From Manihot esculenta (lineage: Eukaryota; Streptophyta; Magnoliopsida; Malpighiales; Euphorbiaceae): a stretch of 64,000 nucleotides of DNA. The notes under the pieces were generated by a model. It was not told the DNA's origin and did not search any database. It saw only the letters and a program-made list of their open reading frames with translations. Below, one piece after another: positions 49,972 to 60,844 of this stretch. Each line of letters starts with the position of its first letter. Position 1 is the first letter of the stretch. Position numbers and translations under genes: made by a program. The stretch covers positions 892,044 through 956,043 of the forward strand of contig NC_035171.2 of NCBI RefSeq assembly GCF_001659605.2, read 5' to 3'.

Positions 49972-52388
49972 ATGGCTCCTACTGGAATTCCCATGGTGGG
50001 CGGTTTAGCCTCCTCCATCACTCCTTCTTTCCTTTTTCATCATTTCTTTCACGACCTGGTAGATATCGTGATCTTTAGGATTAGGGTGCCCCTGCGTAAT
50101 GAGCACATCGTCCTCTCCAACCCACCACCGGAGGGCCTGGTAGATACTCAAAAGGGACGCAATTTGGTCTTTTTCGTCAAGCAGCATGGACTCAGGTTAA
50201 CTTTCCATTTATCTCCTTTTTCATCAAGCCCTTGCAGCATTTTAGGGTGATTCAACGGATGTTGTGTCCTAATTTGATCTTATTCATGTGTTGCTTCGAG
50301 TCTATCTGCCTGTGTTGGGGTTTTGCTCTTTCTGTCGATTTATTCTCTACCTTCTTTCGTTTAGTTAGGTATAACCATGAGTTTTATTATTTTAGTCTCG
50401 GAGCTAGGTTATCTATATTTGCTAGGTATAAGGACTCGATTAAGGGTTAGGTAGAAAACTTCGTCGTTGTTGAGCTAAAGGAGAGCTCAGAGATTGAGTG
50501 GGATATTAACCTCTCTTGGGGGGAGATTCCTCAAGGCTACAATGAATTCTCTAGGCTAAACCTCATAGATCATATTTGTCTTCTTCGACTGACCTCTATA
50601 AAGAAGAAATATGATGTTGAGAAGTACATGTTCATGTCCAACCTATGGGACTGTCAACAAGCTAGTACCTTTAAGTTTTTCCCTTGTGTTTTACTTTTGC
50701 CATTTGGAGTCCTGACTGAATCTGTGTTTCTTTTTCAATTTCTGACATGTCAATGGACAAAATCAAGCTTCCCAAGAACTTCACCCTATCTCAGGAGAAC
50801 ATAAAGGACACCTTGGCTGCTTTTAAGGCCAATAAATCTGTCGCCCAGGTGGCTAGGGAGGTTTTTCAGGTCATGGCTCCAGTGTCGTCAGCTCATCCTT
50901 CTGCTCACACTCCTACACCTTCGTTGGCTTTTGTGCTGGTGTCAGGAGGTTCTCATTCTGCAGCCTCCCGGACATCGGTTCCTTCTAAGATGCCAGCCTC
51001 CTCTAAGGCTCCTGCTGCCTCAAAGGAGGTGTCTAAGGAGCCCATCATTGTCAGTGAGTTGCAAGAGGATAGTTCGAAGGAGGGCACCAAGTCTCCAACT
51101 CTGAGTGTCTCTCCTATTAGGGCCATAGGCGATATTGTCATTTGGGGGTAGGGCTGCCAAATGCGCTAGGACCTTGGAACCTATGGAGGTAGGGTCCCCC
51201 TTTTGTCGATAAAGGAAAGAGGGAGGTGGAGAATCTGTCTTCTACCCCTAACATCGAGCTGCTGAATGCTGCTGAGGTCAGTGCTGACTCTACACCGGCC
51301 TCCATAACCGAGATGCTATGCAACAAAGTGTTTAAGGGAGTTCCTGATGTCTCTGACCCCCCCCTTTCCTAGCACTTGTTTCCAATTTGGCCTGCGCCAC
51401 TAAGCAGCAATATGCCTGCAGCTCGCGCTCCATAGAGGCTCTTGGGGATAGTCTAAGGAAAATGCTTGGTAAGTTACTTGCCTTTCTCTTTGATATTCTA
51501 AATTTAAAGTTTCTCTGACATCATTCTTTTCTGTGGTAGTCCTTGGGTGTGTTCATGGAAATTGATGGTCGAAACCAATCTCCTCATAGCTTCATGGATC
51601 GTTGTGTTTAAGAGGCCGCATCAAATGAGAATTTGCTTGCTACTGCTATGTCCCGTGATCATATAATTGACCTTAAAGGGCAAGTTGTAAACCTCACTAG
51701 GCAGCAGGGGGAGTTAAGCGAGGAGGTCGCCAAGTCATCTCAGCAAGCCTCTATGGTGAAGTCTCAATAGGATGAAGTCCTTGCGCAGTTGTCCTCTTTA
51801 GAGGAGACTTGTCGTTAGCAAGATGAGGCATAGGCTCAACACGATGAGGCCTTAGCTCGTGCTATTGTTATTTAGCAGGAGCTCAATAATCATGTTGACG
51901 ACCTGAAGGGCATGGCTTTGGTAGTGGAGAAATCTCAACTTCAGCAGCAGTAACTCCGTCAGGAGATCTCAACTCTGGAGGAGAGATGTGCTTCTCTGTT
52001 GAGGGATGCCAAGGTTGTAGAAGACAAAGTTTAGCAGGCCTGTGAGGAATGATTGCAGGAGTATAAGGGCTTAGAGGAGCTATGGAAGAAGATATATGAG
52101 GATGTCTTTTGAATGTTTGCTATAGGCTACAACCAAGGCCTTAAAGCCACCCGAGATGCCCCTTCTACTCCATTAGCTGACCTGTGAGCTCCTGAGTTCA
52201 ATTGTGAAGGCGAGAAGGTCCACTATGGAGAGGATGATAACCCTCTCCCTAAGACCCCCCTTCTTTTGCCTTCTACACAACAGGAAGTTGGCCCTTCTAA
52301 GTCTCCTGTAAATAAGGACCTAGTTAGTTTTACTCTCCCTTCTCCTACTGCTTCTGTAATGAACTCGAATAGTGTAGGCAAGCAATGA
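49972..52388 (+). pseudogene. Antisense ORF of the gypsy element, Transposase_28-like with coiled coil
   Basis: Starts MAPTGIPMVGGLASSITPSF. RIRVPLRNEHIVLSNPPPEG, then FFVKQHGLRLTF and MLCPNLILFMCCFESICLCW, matches the first part of the frame at 16323 and the plant Transposase_28 pattern. A second block begins MDKIKLPKNFTLSQENIKD at about 50753. From about 51600 to 52388 a Gln/Glu/Leu-rich stretch with coiled-coil character stays in one frame to a TGA at 52386-52388. It is interrupted by in-frame stops: TAA at 51609 and 51951, TAG at 51768, 51816, 51831, 51873 and 52032, TGA at 52110. It lies antisense to gag-pol between the tandem array and 3' LTR, as known for extra ORFs of some Tat elements. 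Function unknown. Confidence 0.65.
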
Positions 52389-52887
52389 ATAAATTGGCTT
52401 TTTAGATGATTTCCTATTTTAATTTCTTATCATTAGTTTGAATTTTGTTTGTACTTTTATACTTTAGCTCTGCTTTGTGAATGCTATCCGTGAATGCTAC
52501 TATGTGGTTTGTTGAGCCAAGTGTATGCTCTGTAAATGTGATTTTTTGGGACAACAATTTAGACAACTGCACAATTTATGAATCTAATTTGTTTGGTGTA
52601 TTTGACTTCCATATGGGAATTATTTTAATCTTATGTCTTCAGGCATTTTCTGCTCTTTCTATTCTTGAATTAATTTTCAGGCTAAGTTTCAAGGTTCTTT
52701 TATCTGAACTGGCTTGGTACCAGGGGTCATTTTTTGAGGTTGGTGCCTCTTACAATTACCCTTAGCTTTTTATTTGATTTTCCAGCTCGGCCTGCGTTGT
52801 GCCAAGGGTCCATTTCTGCCTTAGTTTTTCTTCCTTTATTTTCAATTCGACTTTTGTGATGCCTTAGGTTTTCTTTGCTTCCCTTAG

Positions 52888-53434
52888 GTCCTCAACTCGG
52901 CTTATTAGTTTTAGAGGTCTATTTCCGAGGCTGGCACTTGTCGTGGTTGGGCTTTTTTCTTTGTTGAGTCCTCAACTAGGCTTATTGGTGCCAGAAGTCT
53001 ATTTTCAAGGCTGGCACTTGCCGTAGTTGGGCTTCTTCTTTTTTTAAGTCCTCAACTCAGCTTATTGGTGCCAGGGGTCTATTTTCGAGATCGGCACCTG
53101 TGTAGTTGGATTTCTTTCTTCATTAAGTCCTCAACTCAGCTTATTGCTATCAGGGATCTATTTTCGAGGCTAACACCTGTTGTGGTTGGGCTTCTTCCTT
53201 CGTTAAGTCCTCAACTCGGCTTATTAGTACTGGGAGTCTATTTTCAAGACTGGCACCTGCCATGGTTAGGCTTCTTCTTTTGTTAAATCCTTAACTCGGC
53301 TTGTTGGTGCCAGAGGTCTATTATGAGACCGACACCTACTGTGGTTGGGTTCTTCATTCATTAAGTCTTCGACTCGGCTTATTACCAAGAGTCTATTTTT
53401 GAGGCCGGCACTTACCGTGGTTGGGCTTCTTTAT
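52888..53434. repeat. 80-bp tandem repeat array in the element's 3' region
   Basis: About seven head-to-tail units of 78-80 bases, each starting GTCCTCAACTCGGCTTATT and carrying a central GTCTATTTTCGAGGCTGGCAC and a TGGTTGGGCTTCTTC end. Units start near 52888, 52968, 53048, 53127, 53207, 53287 and 53364. Degenerate units extend left to about 52780. Units differ by substitutions and small indels. Tandem repeats between pol and the 3' LTR are a known feature of Tat elements. Confidence 0.85.
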
Positions 53435-53479
53435 AGCAGAAAATTTAAGAGCAGATGATGGACTTGGAAGATGAATTTT

Positions 53480-53559
53480 ATTTATTTAATATTACAATTA
53501 CATTGCACTTTATTGAAAATACCAATTCAAATGTTGTATGTTCCAAGCGTGAGGCTCCG
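53480..53559 (-). pseudogene. C-terminal tail of gypsy pol
   Basis: Read on the minus strand across the solo LTR, this piece continues the integrase frame ending at 55654 and contains PEPHAWNIQHLNWYFQ, the usual P.PWN..HL..YY end block of Tat pol. It is cut off from the rest of integrase by the 2.1 kb solo LTR at 53565-55648. Confidence 0.55.
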
Positions 53560-53564
53560 GGTTC

Positions 53565-55648
53565 TATAACACCCCCTACACGGTTATTTAATTAACTGAG
53601 CCGGAGACATCACATTTAGTAACAGTTCTCTTATTTTTCCTTTAATTTCTATCATGTAATTCGTGGCCTTTTTTTTTTACCGAAAATCCAACAGAATTTT
53701 CCCTGAAATATGGGCTTAATCCCACCTGTGAATAGTAATATCACACTTCTATAAACTTTAACCTTAACCCCCAAACTTCTTTCAACATCAGCACAATTTC
53801 AATTCAAATCAAACACTTCATAAAACATCTCATTAAACTCAACACAAAAACTTATACTAATAACCAATATTTACACCGAAATTAAAATATTCAAATATAC
53901 CTAATTTACAACCATATACAACTTCATCTATAAAACTTTATGTACATGCCATATTTCCAAAATCAACTTTATATAAAATTTGCAAAATATACCCCAAGAT
54001 AATTAATAATGTAACTCTGGTCGGGTTGATGCAGATCTTGATCTACTGCCCCTTGGATCTATGACCTGCGCGAGGGAAAATAAATTCCTACACGCGGAAA
54101 AATAAATTCCTACACGCTAAGCAAATTTCTTAGTGGTGCTCAACTTCTTTTTTTTTTTCAAATAAAACATTTAAATCAAAATTCTTTTATCAACAATAAA
54201 TCAAACAAATAACAATAAACTATATAGCAAATAATTTGAAATAATTCTAAGTCATATTATTATTTCACATATATACAGATTTTAATTTCATAGTCTTTTT
54301 TTTTCTTCATCATGTAAAAAGTTTTATTTTCTCTTAATACTTTTATTTATTTTTTTTTTTTGCCCCTATAAATTTAAATGGGACTGTTAATTCAGATAAG
54401 AAAGCTATATTTTTAGGGCACAAAGTGCCAAATAACTGTGTAACTCAAAAGAGTCTATAACTATAGCGGTAGAGTATATCAACCGTACATGTAGGGTACC
54501 AATCAGTGTAACTGTAGTGCAGTACTGCAAGATCTGTATATAGCATGCCACACTCTTAAACTAACTCACAATTTTCACCAAACTTACTAGGGTTAGACTT
54601 TAAATAATTTTTACATTTAAACATGGGGACAAAAATTTCAACATAGTGTAACTTTCAATTAATCAAACCGTAATACTTTATCATATTACAATTCTGCTTT
54701 TAAACATTTACGTATCATGTAAATTTAATTTAATCATTAATTAATTAACTATTATTATTTTTATTATTATTTACTAATCCAATATCTTTTTCTATTTATT
54801 ATGATCCACCATATCTCATTTCTCTTTTTCTTTTAATTTTTATTTTTATTTAATAACTTTCTTTCAACCCTAATTTAACTAATTTATAAAGTTTAACATA
54901 TAAAAATAGTATTCTTTATTTAGACTAATTTTTTTCTTATTACTATATCTTAACCAAATTACATCCCTAGAGACATTCTACTTGGTCCATAACTTGAGTT
55001 TTGGTCAAATTACATATTAATTTCAAAATTTTCTATCTATCAAGTCTATCATTTCTTCACTTGATCTAATTCTACTAAGGTAGTAAAATTTTCAAATAAA
55101 ACTTAATTAACAAATTATTGAATTTATTCAAATAAAGTTGAGCACAAACCTTAAACCTTCCGAAATCTTCCACAAACTTAAAATTTTTATTCTTCCTTTC
55201 CTTTTCCTTTGGAGTTTCCACTCCTCCCTTCTACTTATTCTTCATGAAAAATAAACAAATAAATCATATTAATATAATATTCCTCATAAATATTCACATA
55301 AAAAGATAAAAAATATTACTACATTAAAACCCCTAACATACCTTTAAATTTTTCAACACTTGATTACTATTCACTCTCACTCAACCTTGAATTTTCTCTT
55401 TGATTTCTCTTGAAGAAATGGGTTTCCTCTGAAGAAGATAGTTATTCTTCTTCTCTTCTAGTCTTTTCTTCTTCTTTTTTTTTTTTAAATTTATTTGGTT
55501 AAGTAGCTAGTAAAGTGCCACTTGTCTTTAAATTAAAAATTAATTTATCTTCTTTTTTGTTCTTTCTCTTTTTTTTATTCTTATTCTTTTTTTTGTTATT
55601 ATTTATTTTTTTTATTTTATTTTATTATTTTTTTTTTGGGATGTTACA
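53565..55648. repeat. Solo LTR C (about 2.1 kb) with perfect 5-bp target duplication
   Basis: Starts TATAACACCCC (probably TGTAACACCCC originally) and ends GGGATGTTACA. It is flanked by GGTTC at 53560-53564 and GGTTC at 55649-55653. No gag or pol is inside. It is very AT-rich with long T runs near 55460-55640. It is a different family from the two GC-palindrome LTRs to the right. Orientation is not determined. Confidence 0.72.
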
Positions 55649-56830
55649 GGTTCCCTTACTGATGCTCAATTTTGTATACTCCTGACCTCATAACCTTGGT
55701 AACTCTGAACGGACCCTCTCAGGTCGGCACCAATTTGCCCACAGCAACCCTTTTTCCCGCGACTTTCAATCTTCTTAGTGCCAAGTCTCCAACCTTCAAG
55801 TTGCTTTCACTAACCTTCTGATTGTGGTACGAGCTACTTTTTGCTGATAGGCTATTGTTCGTACTTGCACCTCATCCCTGACTTCCTCAAGAGCATCCAG
55901 GTTACTTCTCAACTTCTCACAATTGAGATCTTCATTATTGAACTGCACTCAGAGTGTTGGGATTTGCAGCTCTATAAGAACCACAGCTTCTGTTTCAAAT
56001 GCCAGTGCGAATAGAGTCTCTTCAGTAGGTGTCCGGGGTGTGGTCCAAAATGCCTATAGGATGCTGGAGAGTTCGGAGGCCTAATTCTTCTTAGCCCTTT
56101 CTTCAAACCTGGGACGATAGCTTGGTTTGTCACTTGGTTTGACCGTTCGTCTGCAGATGGGCCACCAAAGAAAACTTGTGCCATATCCCCATGTTCCTAA
56201 TAAAATCTCTGAAGGAATTACAGTTGAACTGCTTTCCATTATCCAAGATGAGCTTTCTTAGTATCTCAAACCGGCAGAAGATATAGCCCCATACAAAATC
56301 TATCACCTTCCTGGCTGTGATAGTGGGAATAGTCTCTACCTTAGGCTACTTAGAAAAATACTCCATAGCTACTATCACAAACCTCTTCTGTCCCACGGTC
56401 TTTAGGAATTGTCCCAGTATATATATTCCCCACTACAAGAATGGCCATGGGCTCGACATACTCGATTGTGGTGTAGCTGACATATTGATTGCATTAGCGA
56501 ACCTTTAGCAGACATTATATTTCTTTACAAAATCTTCGGCTTCCTTCTTCATTGTCGGCCAATAATGTCCTTGCCGAAAGATCTTGTTTACTAGCGTGGT
56601 TGCCCCTTCGTAAACTCCATAGACTCCCTGATGTATCTCCTTAATTATCTTTGATGCTTCTTCCAGTCCCACACACCTTAACCATGGGTTGGATTTTCCT
56701 CTTCGGTACAGGGTTGCTTTTAGTGCCAGGTAATTAATAGCCTTAGCCGCAATTCTCCAAGCCTCTACTCTGTCTTCTGGTAACTTTTTGGCCTTAAGGT
56801 ACTGGAGGTATGGCGTCATCCAACTTCATT
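55649..56830 (-). pseudogene. Gypsy integrase (zinc-binding and catalytic core), decayed
   Basis: The N-terminal part (56819-56505) is open: LEEASKIIKEIHQGVYGVYE and IFRQGHYWPTMKKEAEDFV are the H2C2 zinc-binding region. Across stops and frame changes the core continues with SSPWPF, GIYILGQF, IVAMEYFSK and ILDNGKQF, then a block with VAHLQTNGQT; these are the D,D-35-E core surroundings. The C-terminal end GPFRVTKVMRSGVYKIEHQ runs to the solo LTR at 55649. Multiple stops make it non-functional. Confidence 0.7.
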
Positions 56831-58266
56831 CCTTATCAATCTGCATAATTGAGGCCGGGTTTTCAAAGTTTGGGACATCAATCTGCTGCACATACACCTT
56901 GTCCAGGAGTTGCTCGAGTTTTTCTGCTAATAGCTTACTAAGCAGGTCTGCTTATTCGTTTTCCTCTTGGGATATCTGTTCATATTGAACTATAATCCCT
57001 TACTCGCTTAACTCTCGTTTCAGGGCTTGCACTCTGCTTAAGTATTTCTATATAACTGGATTGTTTGCCTGGTACACTCCTTTTATTTGATTTACTACCA
57101 GCAGCGAGTCGCTATTGATTTTGAGGTCGGTTGCCCCCACTTCCAGGGCTATTTGCATACCATTCAAAAGGGCTTCATACTTAGCCATATTATTAGATGC
57201 TAGAAAACCAAAATGCAAGGCATAACATACCTTAAACCCATCTGGTCCTTGTAACAGCCCGAAAACCGAACTGCTACCGGCACTAGGATCCAGATCGATT
57301 TAAGGTCGCCGGGACCCGTAGTAAGCCTGCTATACTGTTTGTGTACCTGTGAAATCCCATACATGATTTTCTGTAACAATTTAAACTTTCTCTGTACCAA
57401 GGCTCAACCTGTGCATACTCAATCTTTGTACTGTAAAACCCCTGCTAGAGCTCTCATCTTTGCTCTAGGCGGGTCAACTCATATAATGTTAAGCCTGGTT
57501 TTTCATACATCTACAATAAAATCATTTTCATAACAGACCATGTATAGACAAAAGGGATTACAACTCATATGGTCAAGCATCATCTATACAACAGAAACTA
57601 TCTTTTACAATTACATGTCCACATTAGCTATTACATAACTCTTCTCTTTATATGTACCCTGCTGACACCTCTGAACTCTGAACCTGCAAGACTGGGTTTA
57701 AGGGAGAGGGGTGAGCTATACTAGCCCAGTGAGTAGTACATATAAAATATGTTATAAAACATGATCTCATGGAATGCATCACAACACAAGTAAATCACAT
57801 AATCTCAGACGGACTAATTCAAAATTCCCCCACATTGCCCGGCCCGCGAAGGAGCTCCTCAGGTCTTCATTCAGCATCCTATGGTACCGTGTGCCCGGCC
57901 CTTTCAGGGCTCCTCAGGTCTTCATTTAGGGGGCTAATGAATCCAAGCTACGCCCGATCTGTACATGCACTGATGAATGCAACATCTTCGTGCTCACTAA
58001 TGCAGTACTATAAACATGGCATAAATGATGCATGAAACATGCTAAAAATGTTTGAGTTCTCATATTAAAAGATTTAGTTCAGGTCCACTCACCTCTGGCT
58101 GACTCTGTACTGACTCTGTAGGTTCTGAAGCAGTGCTCACTGCTGAACTCCTTGGTTCCTCTGGTCCGTTCCTACACAGGTGGACTGAAATGAGGGACCA
58201 AACTAACTCAAGAACATCTCTAAGAAACTCCCCAAAAACCCTCTAAAGCATCCTAGAACAATCACA

Positions 58267-58525
58267 TAAAACATGCAAAAGAAAGCTGGACAGGGTACTT
58301 TCGGCGGCAGGTTCGGCGGCCGAAACTCCCCTCCAGAGACGAAACTCATGCATGTTCGGCGGCACCTTCGGCAGCCGAAAGTCTCGTCCAGAGACGAAAC
58401 TCAACCTTCGGCGGCCGAACCTTGCCTCCAGAGACGAAAGTCCAAATGTTCGGGGGCAAGCTTTGGCAGCCGAAACTGCCTCCACAAGGGGTTCGGCGGC
58501 CGAACCTTCCTTCGGCGGCCGAACT
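58267..58525. repeat. Cluster of TTCGGCGGCCGAA palindromes in LTR A (leader side)
   Basis: Exact 13-base palindromes start at 58312, 58407, 58492 and 58511, with imperfect copies between (for example TTCGGCAGCCGAA near 58367) and repeated CCAGAGACGAAA spacers. The stretch is GC- and CpG-rich in an AT-rich genome. Two more exact copies lie upstream of the TATA box at 59123 and 59143. Confidence 0.85.
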
Positions 58526-59058
58526 TGGTTTTGCCCGTTGGGCAGAAACCTGCTCTGCTTCATGCAAAACTCCTCCAATCCTCACTCAACATGCACACAC
58601 AACTCCTCAACAAGCATATACACCGGTATATGCACAAAGGGGTCTAAACCTATCCTCAAACCCCAAACAAACATAGCAAACAACACTTAACATGCTTAAC
58701 ACAAAAATCACCAAAAACCTCATCTAAACCTATTCATGCATACTACCCATGAAACTGCCATAAAACCTTCAAAAATCAAGAAAGGAAGTTCAGGATCTTC
58801 ACTTACCTCTTCCAAACAAGAGATTGAACGATCCCTACGTGGAGATATGGAGAAATCCTCTCTCAAACTCTCCAAGCTTCCAACCTTACTCTTTGTCTCA
58901 AAAACTTCAAAACCACATGAAAATCCATCAAAACCATGAAAGATTTGAGAAAACACATAAATCACTCAAGGAAGATCAAGTCTAACCTCAGCTCGTGCAA
59001 ATGGAAAGAAAATCTTATCCATTGGAAAGAAAATCTTATCCATTTGATCGACCTAGGG

Positions 59059-59068
59059 CCTTTTATAG
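59059..59068 (-). promoter_or_regulatory. TATA box of solo LTR A
   Basis: On the minus strand CTATAAAAGG, with two palindromes 55-97 bases upstream (59123-59155). The equivalent TATAAAAGG occurs at 63719-63727 in LTR B, so the site is conserved in the family. Confidence 0.6.
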
Positions 59069-59601
59069 TTGGCAGGCCAGACCAACTACGACGACCGAAT
59101 GAGAACCCGAATACCATGCACGTTCGGCGGCCGAAAGTCACCTTCGGCGGCCGAACCGTGGCTTTTCTGCCTTGGTGCTTTTCTTGCAAAACCTTACTTC
59201 TTTAAACACTTTAAAACATGAAAACGCATTCCAAACATAGGAAAACATAATCCATACCCTTTCAGAGGATTCCGACATCAGAAATTCCACCGGATTACAG
59301 GACTTCCGATGCCGGACTCTAGCCGGGTATTACAGTCATTTTAAAAGAATTCCTGCCCCGCTGCCTGTAGAACCTAATGCCCCATCCACAAACAAGTTCC
59401 ATATGAACTCATGCCCAGATCTGCTCTCCATCCCACTCTCTTCTGATACCGGAAGTGCCTTATTATGCTCTTTCTCAATTTTACTGAAGGAACATCAACT
59501 ATAAAGCCTGCTAGGGCCTATGCTTTAATTGTTGTTCGAGGTCGGTAGATGAGGCAATACTGACTGATTTTTATTGACTAGGCTAGCATCCGCTATGAGG
59601 C

Positions 59602-60830
59602 CTAGGGTCTGTGTAAGATATTTTTCAAGGGTTGATCTGTTATTACAACTCCTTGATGATCCTCTGGATACATTTTTAATTTTCTCACTGCTAACAGCAA
59701 GGCAAATACCAATTTCTCTATGTTCATATATTTGATCTCGGCATCCTTGAGCACTTTGTTGATGTAAAAAATTGGTTTCTGGGCCCCTGCTTCTTCCCTT
59801 ACCAGTATGACACTCATATCCTGCTCTGACGTGGCTAAGTAAATCAAGAGTTCTTCTCTTACTAACGGATTTCTGAGCACATGTGGAGAGCTGAGATATT
59901 CTTTAAGGCTCTTGAAGGCTTCCAGCAGTCCTCCGACCACTTGAAGTTAGGGACTTTTCTTAGCTTCTTAAAGAAAGGTAGGCACCTCTCTGCCGACCTG
60001 GACATGAATCTATTGAGTGCCACAACTCATCCAGTAAGCCTTTGTACATCCCTCACGCAGGTCGGTTCTGACATGTTTCAAATGGCTTCCACTTTCTCTA
60101 GGTTTAGTTCTATGCCTTTTCCATTGACCATATAACCCCAAAGCTTTCCCTCTCTGATGAAGAAGACACACTTTGCAGGATTTAAACTCATTCGATATTG
60201 TTGTAACACTAGGAAGACCTTCTCTAGGTCGGCTAAGTGTTGTTCGAAGATCTAGCTTTTGACCATTATATCATCAACATACACCTCCATACTTCTCCCT
60301 ATCTGGTTTTTAAAGATCTTATTCATTAGACGCTGATATGTGGTCACTGTGTTTTTTAAGCCGAAGGGCATGGCCTTATAGCAACATTTTCCATCTTCTT
60401 TTATGAATGAGGTCTTCTCTTTGTTAGCTTTATCCATTAGGATTTAGTGGTATCCAAACATAACATCTAACGACAATAAATAATCAAAGCCGGGCGTGGA
60501 ATCGATCAATTTATTTATATTAGGAAGGGGGTAACAATCTTTTGGGCATGTATGGTTCAAATCTGTGAAATCTATACATATTCTATATTTTCCATTGACC
60601 CTTTTGACTAACACAGGGTTACCTAACCACTATGAGTACATAACTTCCTTAAAGAACCCAGCTTCCTCTAGCTTTTGCATCTCTCCCTTTATGGTCTCCT
60701 ACTTCTCTTTTGCTTCACCAGCTTCGCATCAGGAAAGACATTGAGATTATGGGTCATCACTTTCGGCCTGACTTCCAGCATATTCAAGGGCTTCCAAGCG
60801 AAACTAGATGCATGCCCTTGGATCAGGGCC
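59602..60830 (-). pseudogene. Gypsy reverse transcriptase and RNase H-like connection, decayed
   Basis: Minus-strand blocks in order: LVKRVNGKYRICIDFTDLN, CPKDCYPLPNINKLID, CCYKAMPFGLKNTVTTYQRL and the active site YVDDIMVKS (60252-60437 open), followed by AKCVFFIREGKLWG and the RNase H-type tail with YLATSEQDMSVILVREE and KLVFALLLAVRKLK. The YVDD catalytic pair is retained although several stops interrupt the frame. Domain order fits the gypsy pol between protease and RNase H. Confidence 0.78.
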
Positions 60831-60844
60831 ATTGCGGCTTCTTT

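Larger units (their letters stand above)
57250..59334 (-). repeat. Solo LTR A (2085 bp), GC-palindrome family
   Basis: Plus strand begins TGTAACAGCCCG and ends GGGTATTACA. Flanks are GTCCT (57245-57249) and GTCAT (59335-59339), a 5-bp duplication with one mismatch. A minus-strand TATA box (CTATAAAAGG, 59059-59068) sets the orientation. It contains six exact copies of the palindrome TTCGGCGGCCGAA. It shares both ends and most blocks with LTR B. No coding capacity for retroelement proteins is visible. Confidence 0.78.
56831..59600 (-). pseudogene. Gypsy RNase H region, split by solo LTR A
   Basis: Upstream half (59400-59335): WNLFVDGALGSTGSGAGIL, the first RNase H motif with the catalytic Asp. 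Downstream half (57244 to about 57070): MAKYEALLNGMQIALEVGA and INSDSLLVVNQIKGVYQ, the Glu and second Asp motifs. The solo LTR at 57250-59334 separates them exactly within the domain. The 57000-56830 part links to integrase. Removing the LTR and one target duplication restores the frame. Confidence 0.72.

Noticed and set aside
58243..58690. Several overlapping open frames on both strands in LTR A
   Set aside because: They arise from the GC-rich palindrome cluster, which lacks AT-rich stop codons in all frames; no protein family is recognisable.
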